This document shows, piece by piece, positions 31,975 to 44,120 of a stretch of 64,000 nt of DNA. Position numbers and translations under genes: made by a program. The notes under the pieces are model-generated. The model made no database searches. It worked only from the letters and a program-made list of their open reading frames with translations, and was not told the DNA's origin. The stretch is from Begonia masoniana (taxonomy: Eukaryota > Streptophyta > Magnoliopsida > Cucurbitales > Begoniaceae): the NCBI GenBank assembly GCA_022432975.1, contig CM039508.1, forward strand, positions 27,642,788 to 27,706,787, given 5' to 3'. Each line of letters begins with the position of its first letter. Positions within the stretch are counted from its first letter, which is position 1.

Positions 31975-32648
31975 CTCTACTAGTCCCTCGCAGATACCAC
32001 CTTAACGCGACTAGAAAACTCCACTAGAGTTCCTCGCAGGTGCTACCCTAACGCGACTGGGGAACTCAAGCTTTACTAGTCCCTCGCAGGTACCACCTTA
32101 ACGCGACTAGGAAACTCCACTAGAGTTCCTCGCAGGTGCTACCCTAACGCGATTGGGGAACTCAAGCTCTACTACTCCCTCGCAGGTACCACCTTAACGA
32201 GACTAGGAAACTCCACAAGAGTTCCTCGCAGGTGCTACCCTAACGCGACTGGGAAACTCAAACTCTACTAGTCCCTCGCAGGTACCAACTTAACGCGACT
32301 AGGAAACTCCACTAGAGTTCCTCGCAGGTGCTACCCTAACGCGACTGGGGAACTCAAACTCTACAAGTCCCTCGCAGGTACCACCTTAACGCGACTAGGA
32401 AACTCCACAAGAGTTCCTCGCAGGTGCTACCCTAACTCGACTGGGGAACTCAAACTCTACTAGTCCCTCGCAGGTACCACCTTAACGCGACTAGGAAACT
32501 CCACTAGAGTTCCTCGCCGGTGCTACCCTAACGCGACTGGGGAACTCAAGCTATACTACTCCCTCGCAGGTACCACCTTAATGCGACTAGGAAACTCCAC
32601 AAGAGTTCCTCGCAGGTGCTACCCTAACGCGACTGGGGAACTCAAACT
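31975..32648. repeat. 96-bp tandem array (two related 48-bp halves) in the solo LTR
   Basis: TAGTCCCTCGCAGGTACC..CTTAACGCGACTAGG alternates with GAGTTCCTCGCAGGTGCTACCC..ACGCGACTGGGG. A period of 96 bp (31981, 32077, 32173 and so on) gives about seven dimers. The sister copy at 49516 lacks this array at the same place. Confidence 0.9.
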
Positions 32649-32915
32649 ACCAACCACATTGCCACATTACGTTTCAACTCACACCACCCCTTACGTTTCA
32701 AGCTCACTATTCAAAACCATGTTCCAAAACTCGTTCGTTTCGTAGTTTGAAAACCATGATGCGTGCCACAAAAATGCATAATCAAAAACAAGACAAAACA
32801 ATAAAACAACAAAAAAATCCCTACCGTTCCATGATGTAGGCCCGAAGGCAACAAAACACACAGTCAACTACTTACCTGACGTCCTAGCTCGCTGAGGATA
32901 CTCGGTTACCTGTCC

Positions 32916-34988
32916 TGTAATACCCAGTTCTGTTAAACCGTTTCTCTATTCCTTTTAAACTAATGGCACAATTTATATGGCAATATTAAATGTAGGGTTA
33001 GTGGATGACTAGGCAAGGGCATAAGGGTAATTAGAAATCTAAAGGTGGATAACGTATTTAAGGAAACTATTATTGAAGTAGCCGCCACTGTTTTATTCCA
33101 TTTCCTCCCCATTCTCAACTCCTCAGCTTAGCAGAGCGCGATAGGAGACCCCCCTTCGACTTTCTCCAGCGATTTCCTCCGAACTTGGTGAGTTTTGCTT
33201 CTAATTCTAGCTACATTGTATCTATCGTTGATGGGAGGGATAATATTGAGGTTTTGAAGAATACAGTAAGCGAGTGTTAGTTTCGGTTTTAAGTTGAAAT
33301 CGGGAACGCACAATGACTAGAGTTTCCAAAACAGTTTCCCTTAGATTTATAGTGGTTTAGAATGAAGATTAGAGGAAATTTAATGTATGCTCTGTCTATG
33401 GTTATAGGTTCGAGTAATACCCGAAGTAGCTTGCAAACAAGTTTTTCTTTCCAGGAGACCAAGTAAGTGAAGTATTGTGTGTGCCTTCGGGCCTACATCA
33501 CAAAACAATAGGTGTATGCATGTTTGAATATTTTTTTTTGTGTTATGCATCATGTTTTGAAAGAATACGAAAATGAACTTTCATGTAATATTATGGGAAA
33601 GCGAGTACAGATTGAACTGCATTGGCGGTTAAGGGAACTAATCCACCCCTTAACTGACTATGAGGATTTAGACATTGGGAGAACTGATCCCACTCCCAAG
33701 GGAATTGAGGGATCAGAACAGCTATTAAGGGACCTCATCCACCCCTTAACTAATGAAGAGGATGTAGACATTGGGAGAGTTGATCACACTCCCAAGGGAA
33801 TCATGGGATCTGATCAGTAGACAATCGATGTGAAACTGAGATGAGAAAGTAGAAACTGCATATTTAGGTTTCATGTTTCAGCTTGTCATTTCATTATTGC
33901 TTTACTTACTTAGCATTAGGCTAATAGATGAGTTTTGTGATGTAGGTGTTGAGGATACTGCAGGTGAATTTCCTGAGTGCACAGATGATTAGATGTGGTT
34001 GGAGGAGTACATCCATGTCTCGGCTTGGTAAACTGATGAGGCGGGTTAACTGGTGTCAGCAGTTGTTGAGGTTTAGTAGATAATGATTTAGTCTGAGTAT
34101 GTTGAGTTTTCATGACAGTAGAAATTTTAGCATTTCGAATACGTTTTGAGATTTACTGATACTAGTAATCTGTTGAGTTTTAAATGTTGATTTTTACTGG
34201 ATTTGATTAATGCTATGGTTTGAGTTGTTTCTGAATGGTCTTGGAGAAGCAAGTAAATTCCTTTCTGTAGATAGTGTTGTGTTTCTTTTCTATCGGATGA
34301 TGTCGAGTGTTTTAGTCATCCGGTGATGTCGAGTGTTTAGTTACCGGATGATATAAGTGTTTTGTTTGTCGTCTAGTGACCCGGCGATGTGCGTATTATT
34401 TTGTCGTCTAGTGCTCGGGTGAGGTGAGATTTGAAGTGTGTTTGTCACCGGGCTATGTTTTAATTGCTCACGTGAGAAGCACACGTACACCGGATGATGT
34501 CCTCTTATTTCACCGGATGATGTAATGATAAGTCGATCGGATGAAGGAAATCATCCGGCTGACGTCACCGGTAGATGAATGATGTATTTTGTCGTTTAGT
34601 GACCGGTGGATGTCTTTCGTTAGACTGACCGAATGACAAATCTTATGTTTTGTCGTTTAGTGACCGGTGGATGTCTTCAAATAGCTTCCCCCCTTTTCGT
34701 TGACTTTGTTCAGCGGACGATGAATTTGACTTTTGCAACCTTTAAAGTATTTTCACGAGTTAAACCTTTGCTTCTCAACCGATGGTTTCTTAACATTCCC
34801 AACGATTATTTTAACATGATTTTGTTTAATTTTATTTTTGTTTAAACGATTTCCGCTGCAAGTTTTCATGTTTTATCAAATGTCCAAGTTTTGAATTTTG
34901 AACGAAGTTTTAAATTTGGTCCAAGTTTTCTTAATAATATTTGGGTTTATGAGTAACAAACCGGGTTCAGTAAACTCGGGGCGTTACA
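32916..34988 (+). mobile_element. Solo LTR (2.07 kb) nested in the solo LTR at 31175
   Basis: TGTAATACCCAGTTCTG to CTCGGGGCGTTACA, flanked by the TSD TGTCC (32911-32915, 34989-34993). The sister element at 50800-50840 shows the empty site (CTGCCCATCTAC for CTGTCC|TGTCCACCTAC), which proves the insertion. It contains a 91-bp tandem duplication at about 33630-33810, and a 3' zone of CCGGATGATGTC-type subrepeats at 34290-34690 with one TGACGTCA palindrome at 34560. It shares ends with the LTR at 57794-61118. Confidence 0.93.
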
Positions 34989-36084
34989 TGTCCACCTACG
35001 GCTTGACCTACGACAAATATTCAAACTTCATTAAAATCAAGCCTACATTCACCAATTACTCTCAAATTACTATTTCTAGCCTAATCCAACTAAAACCTAA
35101 CTAAACGGGCCACTAATTTAGGTTCGGTAAAAACCGACCCGAAACTTCAAACGTGCATAACTTTTCCGTCATTTATCGGAATCGAACGATTCCCGCGACC
35201 ACGTACTCCTCTAATAACATATTTTAACCTGCCAAAAGAAATTTTAAAACAAACGACCGTAGCTAGGTCAAAAATCAGAAAACCCGAATCTGCCCTTTAC
35301 CTAGAATTTTCCCTATTTGATTTTTCATCAATTTTCGCCTAATTCCTCACCAATCGACCACCCACACCCTCAATTAGCATAAACAATCAAAATCCCGAGA
35401 CTACACATCACTAAACTTGAAATGCCCAAATCGGGCTTCACTGAATTTCGCCCAAACGAGGCTCATCACGGCCAGGTGATGAAAGCCGGTCCAAGGGTCG
35501 GCAAACCCACGCCGAAAACAACCAAAATCGGCCGGTGATCGGAGCTCAAACTCGCTCCACACCCTCGGCCTCGAACAGAACCGAAACAGGGCAAAAACCA
35601 ACTTACCGAGTCGGTTCGTGCGCGGAGTCAGCCGGAGACGCCAGCCCTTGGTTCGCCGTCGTCGTCTGGCTGGAGAACGTCGGAAACCACGGCGGTGAAC
35701 GGCCGTCGATCATCGCTCGCCTCTCCCTCGTCTCTCCCCTGCCTTCGCTGCCCGACGAGAGAATGGCTTCGGCCATTCTATTGTTTTGTTTTTTATTTTT
35801 TATTCTTTAAATAATAATAATAATAATACTTATTAAACATTAATAAATCATCAATTACCGTTTTGCCCTCCCGTGTTTTCGACCATTTCTAATTTCGTTA
35901 AATCTCGTTCTTAAATTATAACCCACGGCTTAATTTCACTAGAAAAACCCTAACCTAAATTAAGAAACCATTTAGTTCCACCAAATTTATTCACTTTTCT
36001 TTCAATTAAACAACCTATTTTATTATTCTTTTATTTCCTCTCTAATTTTTTTTTTCCTTTAAAAATCCCGGGTGTTACAAAAGC

Positions 36085-37387
36085 TGCGACCAAAGGAACA
36101 CGAGCTGCGACCAAAGGAACACGAGCTACGACCCTTAAAAAGGAGAAAAAAATCTGCGTCACAGCAGTTTCGAAGCCACAGCCCCAAACAGCTGAGTCGC
36201 GGCCCAACCACAAAAATAGGGTCTAAGCATGGCCTAACATTCTTGAGTCGTAGCCCAAGACCAGATCTGCCTACCAAAATTATAAAATATGCATTTTGAG
36301 AGATTTTTAGAGTATTTTCCGAATCGGGCGAGGAGACCACACACGTGTTACGTTATTTTTGAGACATCCAGAGACAGATATTCTTTTATACTTCTTTCTT
36401 CCTTTTGACCTCCCTATATTCCACAATATTGCTTTGGTTTTTACATGGACTATGTTGAACTAACTATCTTCTTATGGAGGATAGATGAATAATTTATTTG
36501 GATTATTATTTTGACTGATTAAATATTCTGTTGGTTGGATTCATTATTTATTTGTGATATTTTGTTCTTAATACTTTCAATTTACTGGCCACTTATTGAA
36601 TGATTTTCTATTTGGGATTCGACACTCGAGAGAGGTAATTTTGAATACGATCTGAGTATTACAACATTAAATCAAATAGAAAGCCATTGAACTTTATTGA
36701 ATGACTAAAAGAACGATGTTTTTAGAAATATTGAAATTGTGTTTTAAGAATTATTGTTAGTTTGATACTTGAGAGAGAATTTAACAAATTAGGGCTTTCG
36801 ATTTATAAATAATTATTCAACTAAAACATACTGGTCCATAATATGAAAAATATTCATGAAATCAATCATCTCTATTTTCTCTGAATTAAAGAATTTCGTT
36901 GGTGAATTGTTTTCGTTCTTTGTGTTAGTTTTCAAAATCATATTTTTTGTTGTCCAAATAATGCTGGAATTGATCAGAGCAGTACCTATTGAAATTAATG
37001 AATTACATATTCATGGTAAATTCGACAACCCTATTCATCATATACTATAAAACTTTGTATTATACACTTACAGTAATTTTATTACGATATTTTCTCGTAC
37101 ACCATAACATTTAATATGAATATTATGTTATTCTCTTTCTTATATCATTATTAGATTTATTATTTATCTTATAATTATTTCGTTTTTACAAAGGTAAGTT
37201 ATTCACTGGTTAGCACTCATAAAACACATTTCTCGATATTCTATCTAAAAAATCTAACATTCTAGATGTTCTATCTAATAATTTTCAATGACCAACATGA
37301 TTAGCACTCTCAAACTCAATATTTATGACAAGTTGATTCGTCACTAGTACTCACATATTATACCATATATTTTTCTAATAAGTAAGA
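36085..37387. other. Gene-poor AT-rich stretch with a short 21-bp repeat
   Basis: Starts with three tandem copies of a 21-bp unit (AGCTGCGACCAAAGGAACACG, 36080-36140). The rest is AT-rich without a gene or a clear element border. It joins 30000-31174 if the solo LTR is removed, so it may be an older repeat. Confidence 0.5.
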
Positions 37388-39844
37388 TGTAACGGTTTGA
37401 AAATTTATAAAACTCAATTATAATAGTATTTTGAGAGTTTTTGATGAATAATATGTAAAGGTTGTATGTATAAAGTCTTTGGGTGGATTTGACAAATTTG
37501 GAGAAAATATAATAAAAATAGTTATATATACGAGGATATGTAAAATATACATTTTTAAAGTTGTACCGACAAAATGATACGTTTAGAGGTGAAAAAGTTA
37601 TGAATTGGGAAAAAGGAGAAAGAGTATGCAGGGCCGATCGATTGGCCAGGGTAGGCGATCGATCGCCCAGCGTAGGAGGATTGAGCGATTGCGGACCCCA
37701 GTGGGTGCCGAATGAGGAGCAATCGATCGATTGGCGAAATGAGAAAAAAAAAATTTAAGTAGAGGGGTTGCCGATCGATCGGCTAATTTCAGCGATCTAT
37801 CGCCCCTGTTAAAATCAAACGTATAAAAATTGATTTTTATTAGATTAAAATTTTGATAAATTACTAAAATTAGATTAAAATAAATCTAATTGAGATTAGA
37901 TAAAACTAATCAATAGGATTAGTTTAAAATTAGTGTGATTAAAAAATAAATTTGGTTTAATGGTAATTAAACCATTAAACTAGTATTGGAGAAGGGAGAG
38001 GTGGCAAGAGATTGTGGTGTTTACGTGGAAATGAGAAGAAGAAAAGAAAAAGGAAATAAAAAAATGAAAGTTGTCTGATGAGTTTTCGTGAAAAAAGTTG
38101 AGAGAGAGAAGGGTTGTGTGGCTATGTGGCAAGCTATTGTGGCTTCACATAGAGATAGAAGAGGAAATATGGCATGGGTATGCTGCTTTTCAAAAAAAAA
38201 AAGAAAAAATGAAATTTCAGGGAGGAATTACAGAGAGCTGGCGACAAAAAAAAGAACGAGAGAGACCGTGGGGAAAAAAGGAAAAAGGGAGGGGGAGAGT
38301 TGAGATTTGTCAATCTGTCTTTTAAAGTGATCAGCGCGTCGAGAGGATTGTTTTGGCGGAGAAATCGTTGGTATCAGTGGAGATTTCAGGAAAGAAGTGG
38401 AACTTACATACAGTAAATATCTCTAACGACTAGAATAATTAGTTTATATCTTATTACCTTGATACGTGGAGATAGATCTAAATTCCTATCTTCGATCTGG
38501 ATAGGATAGATTGATTGGATGTTGAAGTGAGGATTTGCTAACGTTTTTGGTAAATTGAATTAAATTGATGTTCTTTTTAATTCAAATTAACGTGAATTGT
38601 TAAAAGAATTGGTTTAATTCTGATTTTTATGAAATGTTGTTTAAATCAAATTTTTAAGGAAAAATGGTTTTAAATTCGATTATATTAAATTGTTAAACGT
38701 AGCATTTTTGGAAAACTACGTTTTATCTTGCATTTAGCATATTGAATTTTAAATATCAAATTCATGGGTGAGTGTGTGTTTTGTATATATATAGCATTGC
38801 TTTATAAATATTTTTAAAAGCATGCATTTAGGAAGGAGAGAGAAGGAATGACGTGGTAACATAAGAACCCATTGGCCTGGTCTCGCCTCTTCGTGTGCGA
38901 TAAGTATGACTATGAAAATATTAGGAGTCTTACGTATAACGTCCTCATTGGGTTGAAAGTCCATAAACCTCGCGAGACAGCAATATGTGGGTCCTACAGC
39001 CTTACCAGTGAAAGCTCGGGAATGTGTAGGTGTGTAATAGTCATATGCGTTGATTAGAGTGGATTGCATTCTTGGCATGTCAATTTGAATGTTAAAACTA
39101 CTATTTTGGAAACTTGTTTGAAAAGATGTTTTAAATCCTGCATTTTATTTTTAATTGCATAGGATTTATTTGATGGCTGGAAATTGGTTTTAAACTATGA
39201 TTGAATGGATTTTAAATGGTTCGAAATACGAATCACATGCATTTTTATATAAATGTCATGGATTTCAAATCAAAAACAATATTTGATTTAAGATGATTTC
39301 AAAAATAATCAAATGATTAGATGGAGGATGACGTAAAGGCCTGGATAGTGTGGATATGGTTTGGGCTGACTGTTTTAGCTGTTAGATTTATTTGTTAGGC
39401 CAATGGTTCATTTCGTGGATATTTATATTTTTCAGATATTGAGGACGGTCACCAGTACGGAGAAACCAAGGCAAGGTAAAGATACAATGAGACATAGGAC
39501 TTTTGGGTTGTAAAGTCACATATCGTGACTTATGTATTTATTTTATTTACGTTTCCGCTAGAGTATTCTGATGTAAAGATTGATGAGTATTCTGATGATG
39601 AGAATGATGATGTGAATATTTTAATTTATGAAATATATATTTTTGGTCGGTTTGATGATGATGATGTTGATATCCTAATTGAAGATGCCAGGTTGGATGT
39701 GTATGTTGTGTGTGAAGGTTTCCCACTTAGGGAACGTCTGTTAGTCGACCAGGTCAAGGTCGTCGTCGTCGTCGGTTTGAATTTTCCACCTCGGAAATCC
39801 AATCCGTCGGGATTCGGCCGGGGGGGCTTGGTCAGGTCGTTATA
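37388..39844 (+). repeat. 5' LTR (2.46 kb) of a Ty3-type element
   Basis: Begins TGTAACGGTTTG and ends GGTCGTTATA (expected TACA), followed by a primer-binding site at 39848-39859 (TAGTATCAGAGC). The partner 3' LTR starts at 41734 and is colinear over more than 1.6 kb, once two insertions are removed. It contains CGATCGATCG palindrome clusters at about 37636-37800. Confidence 0.9.
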
Positions 39845-39847
39845 GAA

Positions 39848-39859
39848 TAGTATCAGAGC
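39848..39859 (+). other. Primer-binding site of the Ty3-type element
   Basis: TAGTATCAGAGC, one mismatch to the tRNA-Met type. A foldback element is inserted right behind it. Confidence 0.85.
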
Positions 39860-39862
39860 TAT

Positions 39863-40713
39863 TGTAACGACTCGCCCTGGTCCCCCTGGGCATCACAAGC
39901 CGTGCAGTCCGGCCCACAGGCCCACCGAAACTGCCACATGGAAGCCACAGAGGCCCACCACGTGTATTCACGATCTTCTCCCACCACCTGGTAAATGAGA
40001 GTTTTTGCCTTCCCAGAGATTCGAACCCTGGCCCCCAGGTCTACATAACCAAGGGGCCAGAGTTCGAATCTCTGGGAAGGTAAAAACTCCAATTTACCAG
40101 GTGGGGGGAGAAGATCGTGAGTACACGTGATGGCCTGTGTGGCTGCCACGTGGCAGTGTCGATGGACCTGTGGGCCGGACTGCACGGCTCGTGATGCCTG
40201 GGGGGACCGGGGCTAGTTGTTACAAAAAAAGGTGCCTTTTTTATAACGACTCGCCCAGGTCCTCCAAGCATCACGAGTCGTGTAGTCCGGCCCACAGGCT
40301 CACAAACAACTGCCACGTGGCAGCCACAACAGGCCCACCATGTGTAGCACTCCTGGGGGGACCGGGGCTAGTTGTTACAAAAAAAGGTGCCTTTTTTATA
40401 ACGACTCGCCCAGGTCCTCCAAGCATCACGAGTCGTGTAGTCCGGCCCACAGGCTCACAAACACTGCCACGTGGCAGCCACACAGGCCCACCATGTGTAC
40501 GCACGATCTTCTCCCACCACCTGGTAAATGAGAGTTTTTGCCTTCCCAGGGATTCGAACCCAGGCTTCCAGGTCTTCATAACCATGGGTACATCATCCCT
40601 AGTATCACTTGAGCCACGTGGGCCTGCGTGGCTGCCACGTGGCAGTGGCGGTGGGCCTGTGGGCTGGACTGCATGGCTCGTGATGCCCGGGGGGACCGAG
40701 GCGATTCGTTACA
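39863..40713. mobile_element. Palindromic foldback element with tRNA-like (SINE-like) promoter boxes
   Basis: The ends are inverted repeats of at least 60 bp: TGTAACGACTCGCC..CCCACAGGCCCACC at the left and its complement ending GATTCGTTACA at the right, with the TSD GCTAT (39858-39862, 40714-40718). It is composite: a nearly perfect palindrome 39863-40224, then an AAAAAAAGGTGCCTTTTTT spacer, a shortened unit to about 40378, the same spacer and a third unit. Four copies of the perfect palindrome CTGCCACGTGGCAG (G-box core CACGTG) start at 40143, 40310, 40464 and 40632. In the third unit the minus strand has an exact Pol III B box GGTTCGAATCC (40560-40550) and an A-box-like TGGCTCAAGTG (40616-40606). 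There is no protein. Confidence 0.85.
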
Positions 40714-40849
40714 GCTATACATAATAGTTCTAACTGATTAGGGGAAAGTTAGTACTTATGTTTGGAATGCCTCTTGTATTGCCTTGGTGGTGAACATTTA
40801 TCTAATTAATATGTGATTTATTGTAGATGGACTGAGAGATTGATCTATA

Positions 40850-41038
40850 AGTGAGAATGGTAATTGTGAGGATGAAATTGTGGAGATGCAAAGAGCTATT
40901 GTAGCTCTAACAGATATCGTGACTAGGAACGTTGATCCGCAGAGCAACGAAAGAGTTGAAAGTACGGATTTGACTGAGATGAAGTTGTTGGATAGGTTTC
41001 AGAAAATCAAACCTCCAGTGTTAAAAGGGGAGATGTGA
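40850..41038 (+). pseudogene. Gag N-terminal remnant of the Ty3-type element
   Basis: The plus-strand frame reads DEIVEMQRAIVALTDIVTRN and TEMKLLDRFQKIKPPVLKGE, then TGA at about 41036. This matches the start of chromovirus gag (PPxFxG-type segment). No capsid, protease or RT follows before the 3' LTR, so nearly all coding sequence is deleted. Confidence 0.65.
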
Positions 41039-41721
41039 TTGAGAGAAGTAGTGTTGTTGAAATTTTGCGAGTTGTGGATATGGATATACAATTTAATGCT
41101 TTGGTTTTGGTTAGATTTGATTTTTTTTAATTTTAATGAGGAAAATTTGAGGATGTTGGATTGTAAATTGAATGGATATATGTTTTTGGATTTCTGGTTG
41201 GATGGATATTTTGGGATTTTAGAATTTATAAAGTTAATTGTTTTTTACAATGATTAAGTTATGGATTGTGGAGTTAAGGGATTAATGGGATAGTGATTTT
41301 GGTGAGAAATGAGTATGTTTTGTGAAAGTATTTTGATGTGTTTTGAAGGAGTTTTTTTTTTTTTTTTTTTGTTATGTTTTGATGGATTGAGGATGAATTG
41401 GTTTAGAAATTAAAGGACTTTGGAAGATTTTGTATTGTGGAATTGAAATGGATGGATTGATGTTGGTTTTAATTGGATTATGGTTGCTTTTGGATTATGA
41501 TGGGAAAAGATTTATGGTGTTGGATTATTGATTGGTTGGGTTTGTGGATTTGGATGGAAAAGGTTTAGGTATTCAGATATGGTTGAGAGAACTCTACTAA
41601 TTAAGCAAGCACTTGGGGTGAGTGATAATGAATGAGAATCAGAAAATGAGATTTGAGAAAAGTATTCAATCTTTATTTTGAAAACTGGGTTAGAAAGAAA
41701 TTTTGGGACGAAATTTTCTTA
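41039..41721 (+). other. Internal remnant of the Ty3-type element
   Basis: T/G-rich sequence (many TTGGATT and TTTTGG runs, a T22 run at 41349) without protein motifs. It ends with GGGACGAAATTTTCTTAACA, the usual text just before the polypurine tract in plant Ty3 elements. Confidence 0.7.
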
Positions 41722-41733
41722 ACAGGGGGAGAA
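41722..41733 (+). other. Polypurine tract of the Ty3-type element
   Basis: ACAGGGGGAGAA, directly before the 3' LTR TGTAACG. Confidence 0.85.
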
Positions 41734-42257
41734 TGTAACGATTTGAAAATTTGTAAAACTCAATTGTAATAGTATTTTGAGAGTTTTTGATGAATAATAT
41801 GTAAAGGTTGTATAAAATGAATTGTATAAAGTCTTTGGGTGGATTTGACAAATTTGGAGAAAATATAACAAAAATAGTTACATAAACGAGGATATGTAAA
41901 ATATACATTTTTAAAGTTGTATGGACAAAATGATACGTTTAGAGGTGAAAAAGTTATGAATTGGAAAAAAGGAGAAAGAGTATGCAGGGCCGATCGATCG
42001 GCCAGCGTAGGCGATCGATCGCCCAACATAGGAGGATTGAGCGATCGCGGACCCCAGAGGGTGCCGATCGATCGCCGAATGAGGGGCGATCGATCGGCTG
42101 GTGAAATGAGAAAAAAAAAAGTTTAAGTAGAGGGGTTGCCGATCGATCGTCTAATTTCGGCGATCCATCGCCCCTGTTAAAATCGACGTATAAAAATTGA
42201 TTTTTATCAAATTAAAATTTTGATAAATTACGAAAATTAGATTAAAATAAATCTAAT

Positions 42258-42667
42258 TGTAACACCCAAAATTTTATCGGCTAATTAATTAATTATGACT
42301 AGTATTTATTAGATAATTTACAAATGAGGAAGGAAGAATTGAGGAGAAGGTGCGTTGGAATTCTCGATTAAAGAAAATTGTGGGAGGAGAAAATGTGACA
42401 AAAGTTAAGTGGTAGTAGAGTTAATATATGTAAAGACGTAAATAAATAAATGAATAAAAGTTTGAAAAGGAAGGGAGGCAACTTCATGTAGTTCCCACAT
42501 GGGAAAAACTTAAATTTTATGATAACCCAAGAATGGTGGGTTTTATTATTTAAAAAACAAAAATTTAATAAAGCTGGGATTGGGTTGTGCATTTAGTGGG
42601 CATGTGTTAGGGCGATTTGATCAAGGCAGAGCGTATGTTTTGGTGATGGTATTTTGAGTTCAACTTA

Positions 42668-42702
<35 letters not shown>

Positions 42703-42990
42703 GTTAGATGTACACATTTTGGAAAAACTAAAAAATGATTTTTAGTTTTTTAATTTTGTTTTGTCTAGTGTAAACGAATTTTAAGTGATGGGTTTTGAAA
42801 CATTTCAAACGAATCTCAAGTGATTTAAAAGGGAGTTAGAAGTTTTAAATTTGATATTTTAAGAAAGAACAAGTTTTATGTCGAGTTTAAGTTTTTTTTA
42901 TGACGCTGCGTATTTTGAATGACATTCTTTCTGCCAAAAGAAATTTTAAATTTTGACGAAATTTTCGAGTACGGATCTTGGGTCATGACA
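42258..42990 (+). repeat. 5' LTR of the decayed chromovirus
   Basis: TGTAACACCCAAAATT to GGGTCATGACA, 733 bp, with an internal deletion near 42560 relative to the 3' LTR. It contains a (GT)n(AT)n microsatellite at 42668-42702. Confidence 0.9.
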
Positions 42991-42994
42991 ATGT

Positions 42995-43010
42995 TGGTAT
43001 CAGAGCCATT
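42995..43010 (+). other. Primer-binding site of the decayed chromovirus
   Basis: TGGTATCAGAGCCATT, a perfect tRNA-iMet-type site four bases after the LTR. Confidence 0.93.
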
Positions 43011-43149
43011 GGTTAAATCGTTCAGGAGATCACCTAACAATGTCAATCGCCACATGGAAGTGCTTCACCGACTATAAGTATTTATTTTTTCTTTAGCCCT
43101 ATTATTAGACGTTTATATATGTGTGTCTATGACATGTTTAGGATTAATC

Positions 43150-44120
43150 ATGTAGAAGGAACCGAGACGAGGAGTGGACAACAGGGACAATCTAATTGAT
43201 CGATTGACAACTCTTGTCGAGATACAATCTCAGCTATTAGTAGGAGTTATGAATAGGAATGACCAAGGAAATTCTGGTTCCAGCTCTACGAATGACCAGA
43301 GTGGAGATAGATTTCGGAGGTTGAGACCACCGACATTCGAAGGGCAATCATCGGATCCAACTGCTGCAAGATTCCTCTTGCAGTTTTTCACTTGGTGAAA
43401 GATGCCCGATATTGGTGGGACACTATGGAGACCACCACCGATGTTCAAGCCATGACGTGGAAGGAGTTCAAGGAGGCATTTTATGATAAATATTTCAACA
43501 GCACTGTTCGAGCAAAGAAGATGATGGAGTTTCTACAATTAAAGAAAACTGGATCAGTGTGTGAGTACATCCGACAGTTTGAATCATTGTCCCAGTTTGC
43601 CAGCAATCTGATCAGCAAGGATGAGAACAAAGTTATCCAGTTTGTGCAAGGGCAGAAACTAGAGATTTATAAAGGCGTGAAGATAGTTGGCACCCAGGGC
43701 GTGCCATACAGTTAGATTGTTGCCAAAGCATTGGAGTTAGAGGAAGCAGACCTCAAATGTGTCAGACAATGAGAAGCTCCCAGGAGGTTTTTCAGGGAGA
43801 TCACGCCACAACAAAATAGAGGAGGCTCTCAACAACAACATAGAGGCATTAAGAGGCCCGGTGATGGTCGGAGCAGTCAGGGAAGAGGAAAGCGATCTCA
43901 GGGGCCTGGAAAATTCCCACAATGCCCAAAATGCATGAAGTATCACCTGGGAGAATGCAAGCTATATACAGGCAAGTGCTTCAACTGTAACGAGACTAGA
44001 CATCTTTCCAAAGATTGCCCAAAGTGGAGAATCAACCGGTGTTTTCACTGTAATGAGCCAGGCCATGTCATAAAGGATTGCCCGGCATTGAAAAAAGGTC
44101 CTGCCAAGGTGAAACCAAGG
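43150..44120 (+). pseudogene. gag: Chromovirus gag with two zinc knuckles
   Basis: Starts in the RSGQQ/MDNRDNLIDRLTTLVEIQ region. The capsid core DARYWWDTMETTTDVQAMTW, WKEFKEAFYDKYF and SVCEYIRQFESLSQFA is retrotransposon gag (Retrotrans_gag family). Two CCHC knuckles follow, CFNCNETRHLSKDC (43979-) and CFHCNEPGHVIKDC (44039-). Two knuckles are less common than one in this lineage. Frameshifts occur near 43395 and between 43715 and 43935, with stops at 43713-43715. Confidence 0.9.

Larger units (their letters stand above)
31175..36079 (-). mobile_element. Solo LTR (about 2.8 kb net) carrying a nested solo LTR, minus strand
   Basis: TGTAACGCCCCCGAACCC to CGGGTGTTACA, flanked by the TSD AAAGC (31170-31174, 36080-36084). 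No pol or partner LTR is present. A second copy stands at 49516-52927. Orientation is minus, judged from shared landmarks seen in reverse relative to 32916-34988 (GATGTAGGCCCGAAGGCA here, TGCCTTCGGGCCTACATC there). It contains a 96-bp tandem array, the nested LTR and a GC-rich leader-like block at 35520-35760. The open frames are not convincing genes. Confidence 0.9.

Noticed and set aside
36856..37050. Small hydrophobic protein at 36856-37050
   Set aside because: AT-rich 64-codon frame without a recognisable motif or conserved neighbours; likely chance.
40550..40616. A functional tRNA gene
   Set aside because: The A-to-B box distance is longer than in a normal tRNA and no acceptor stem or anticodon arm could be folded by eye; SINE-like derivation fits better.
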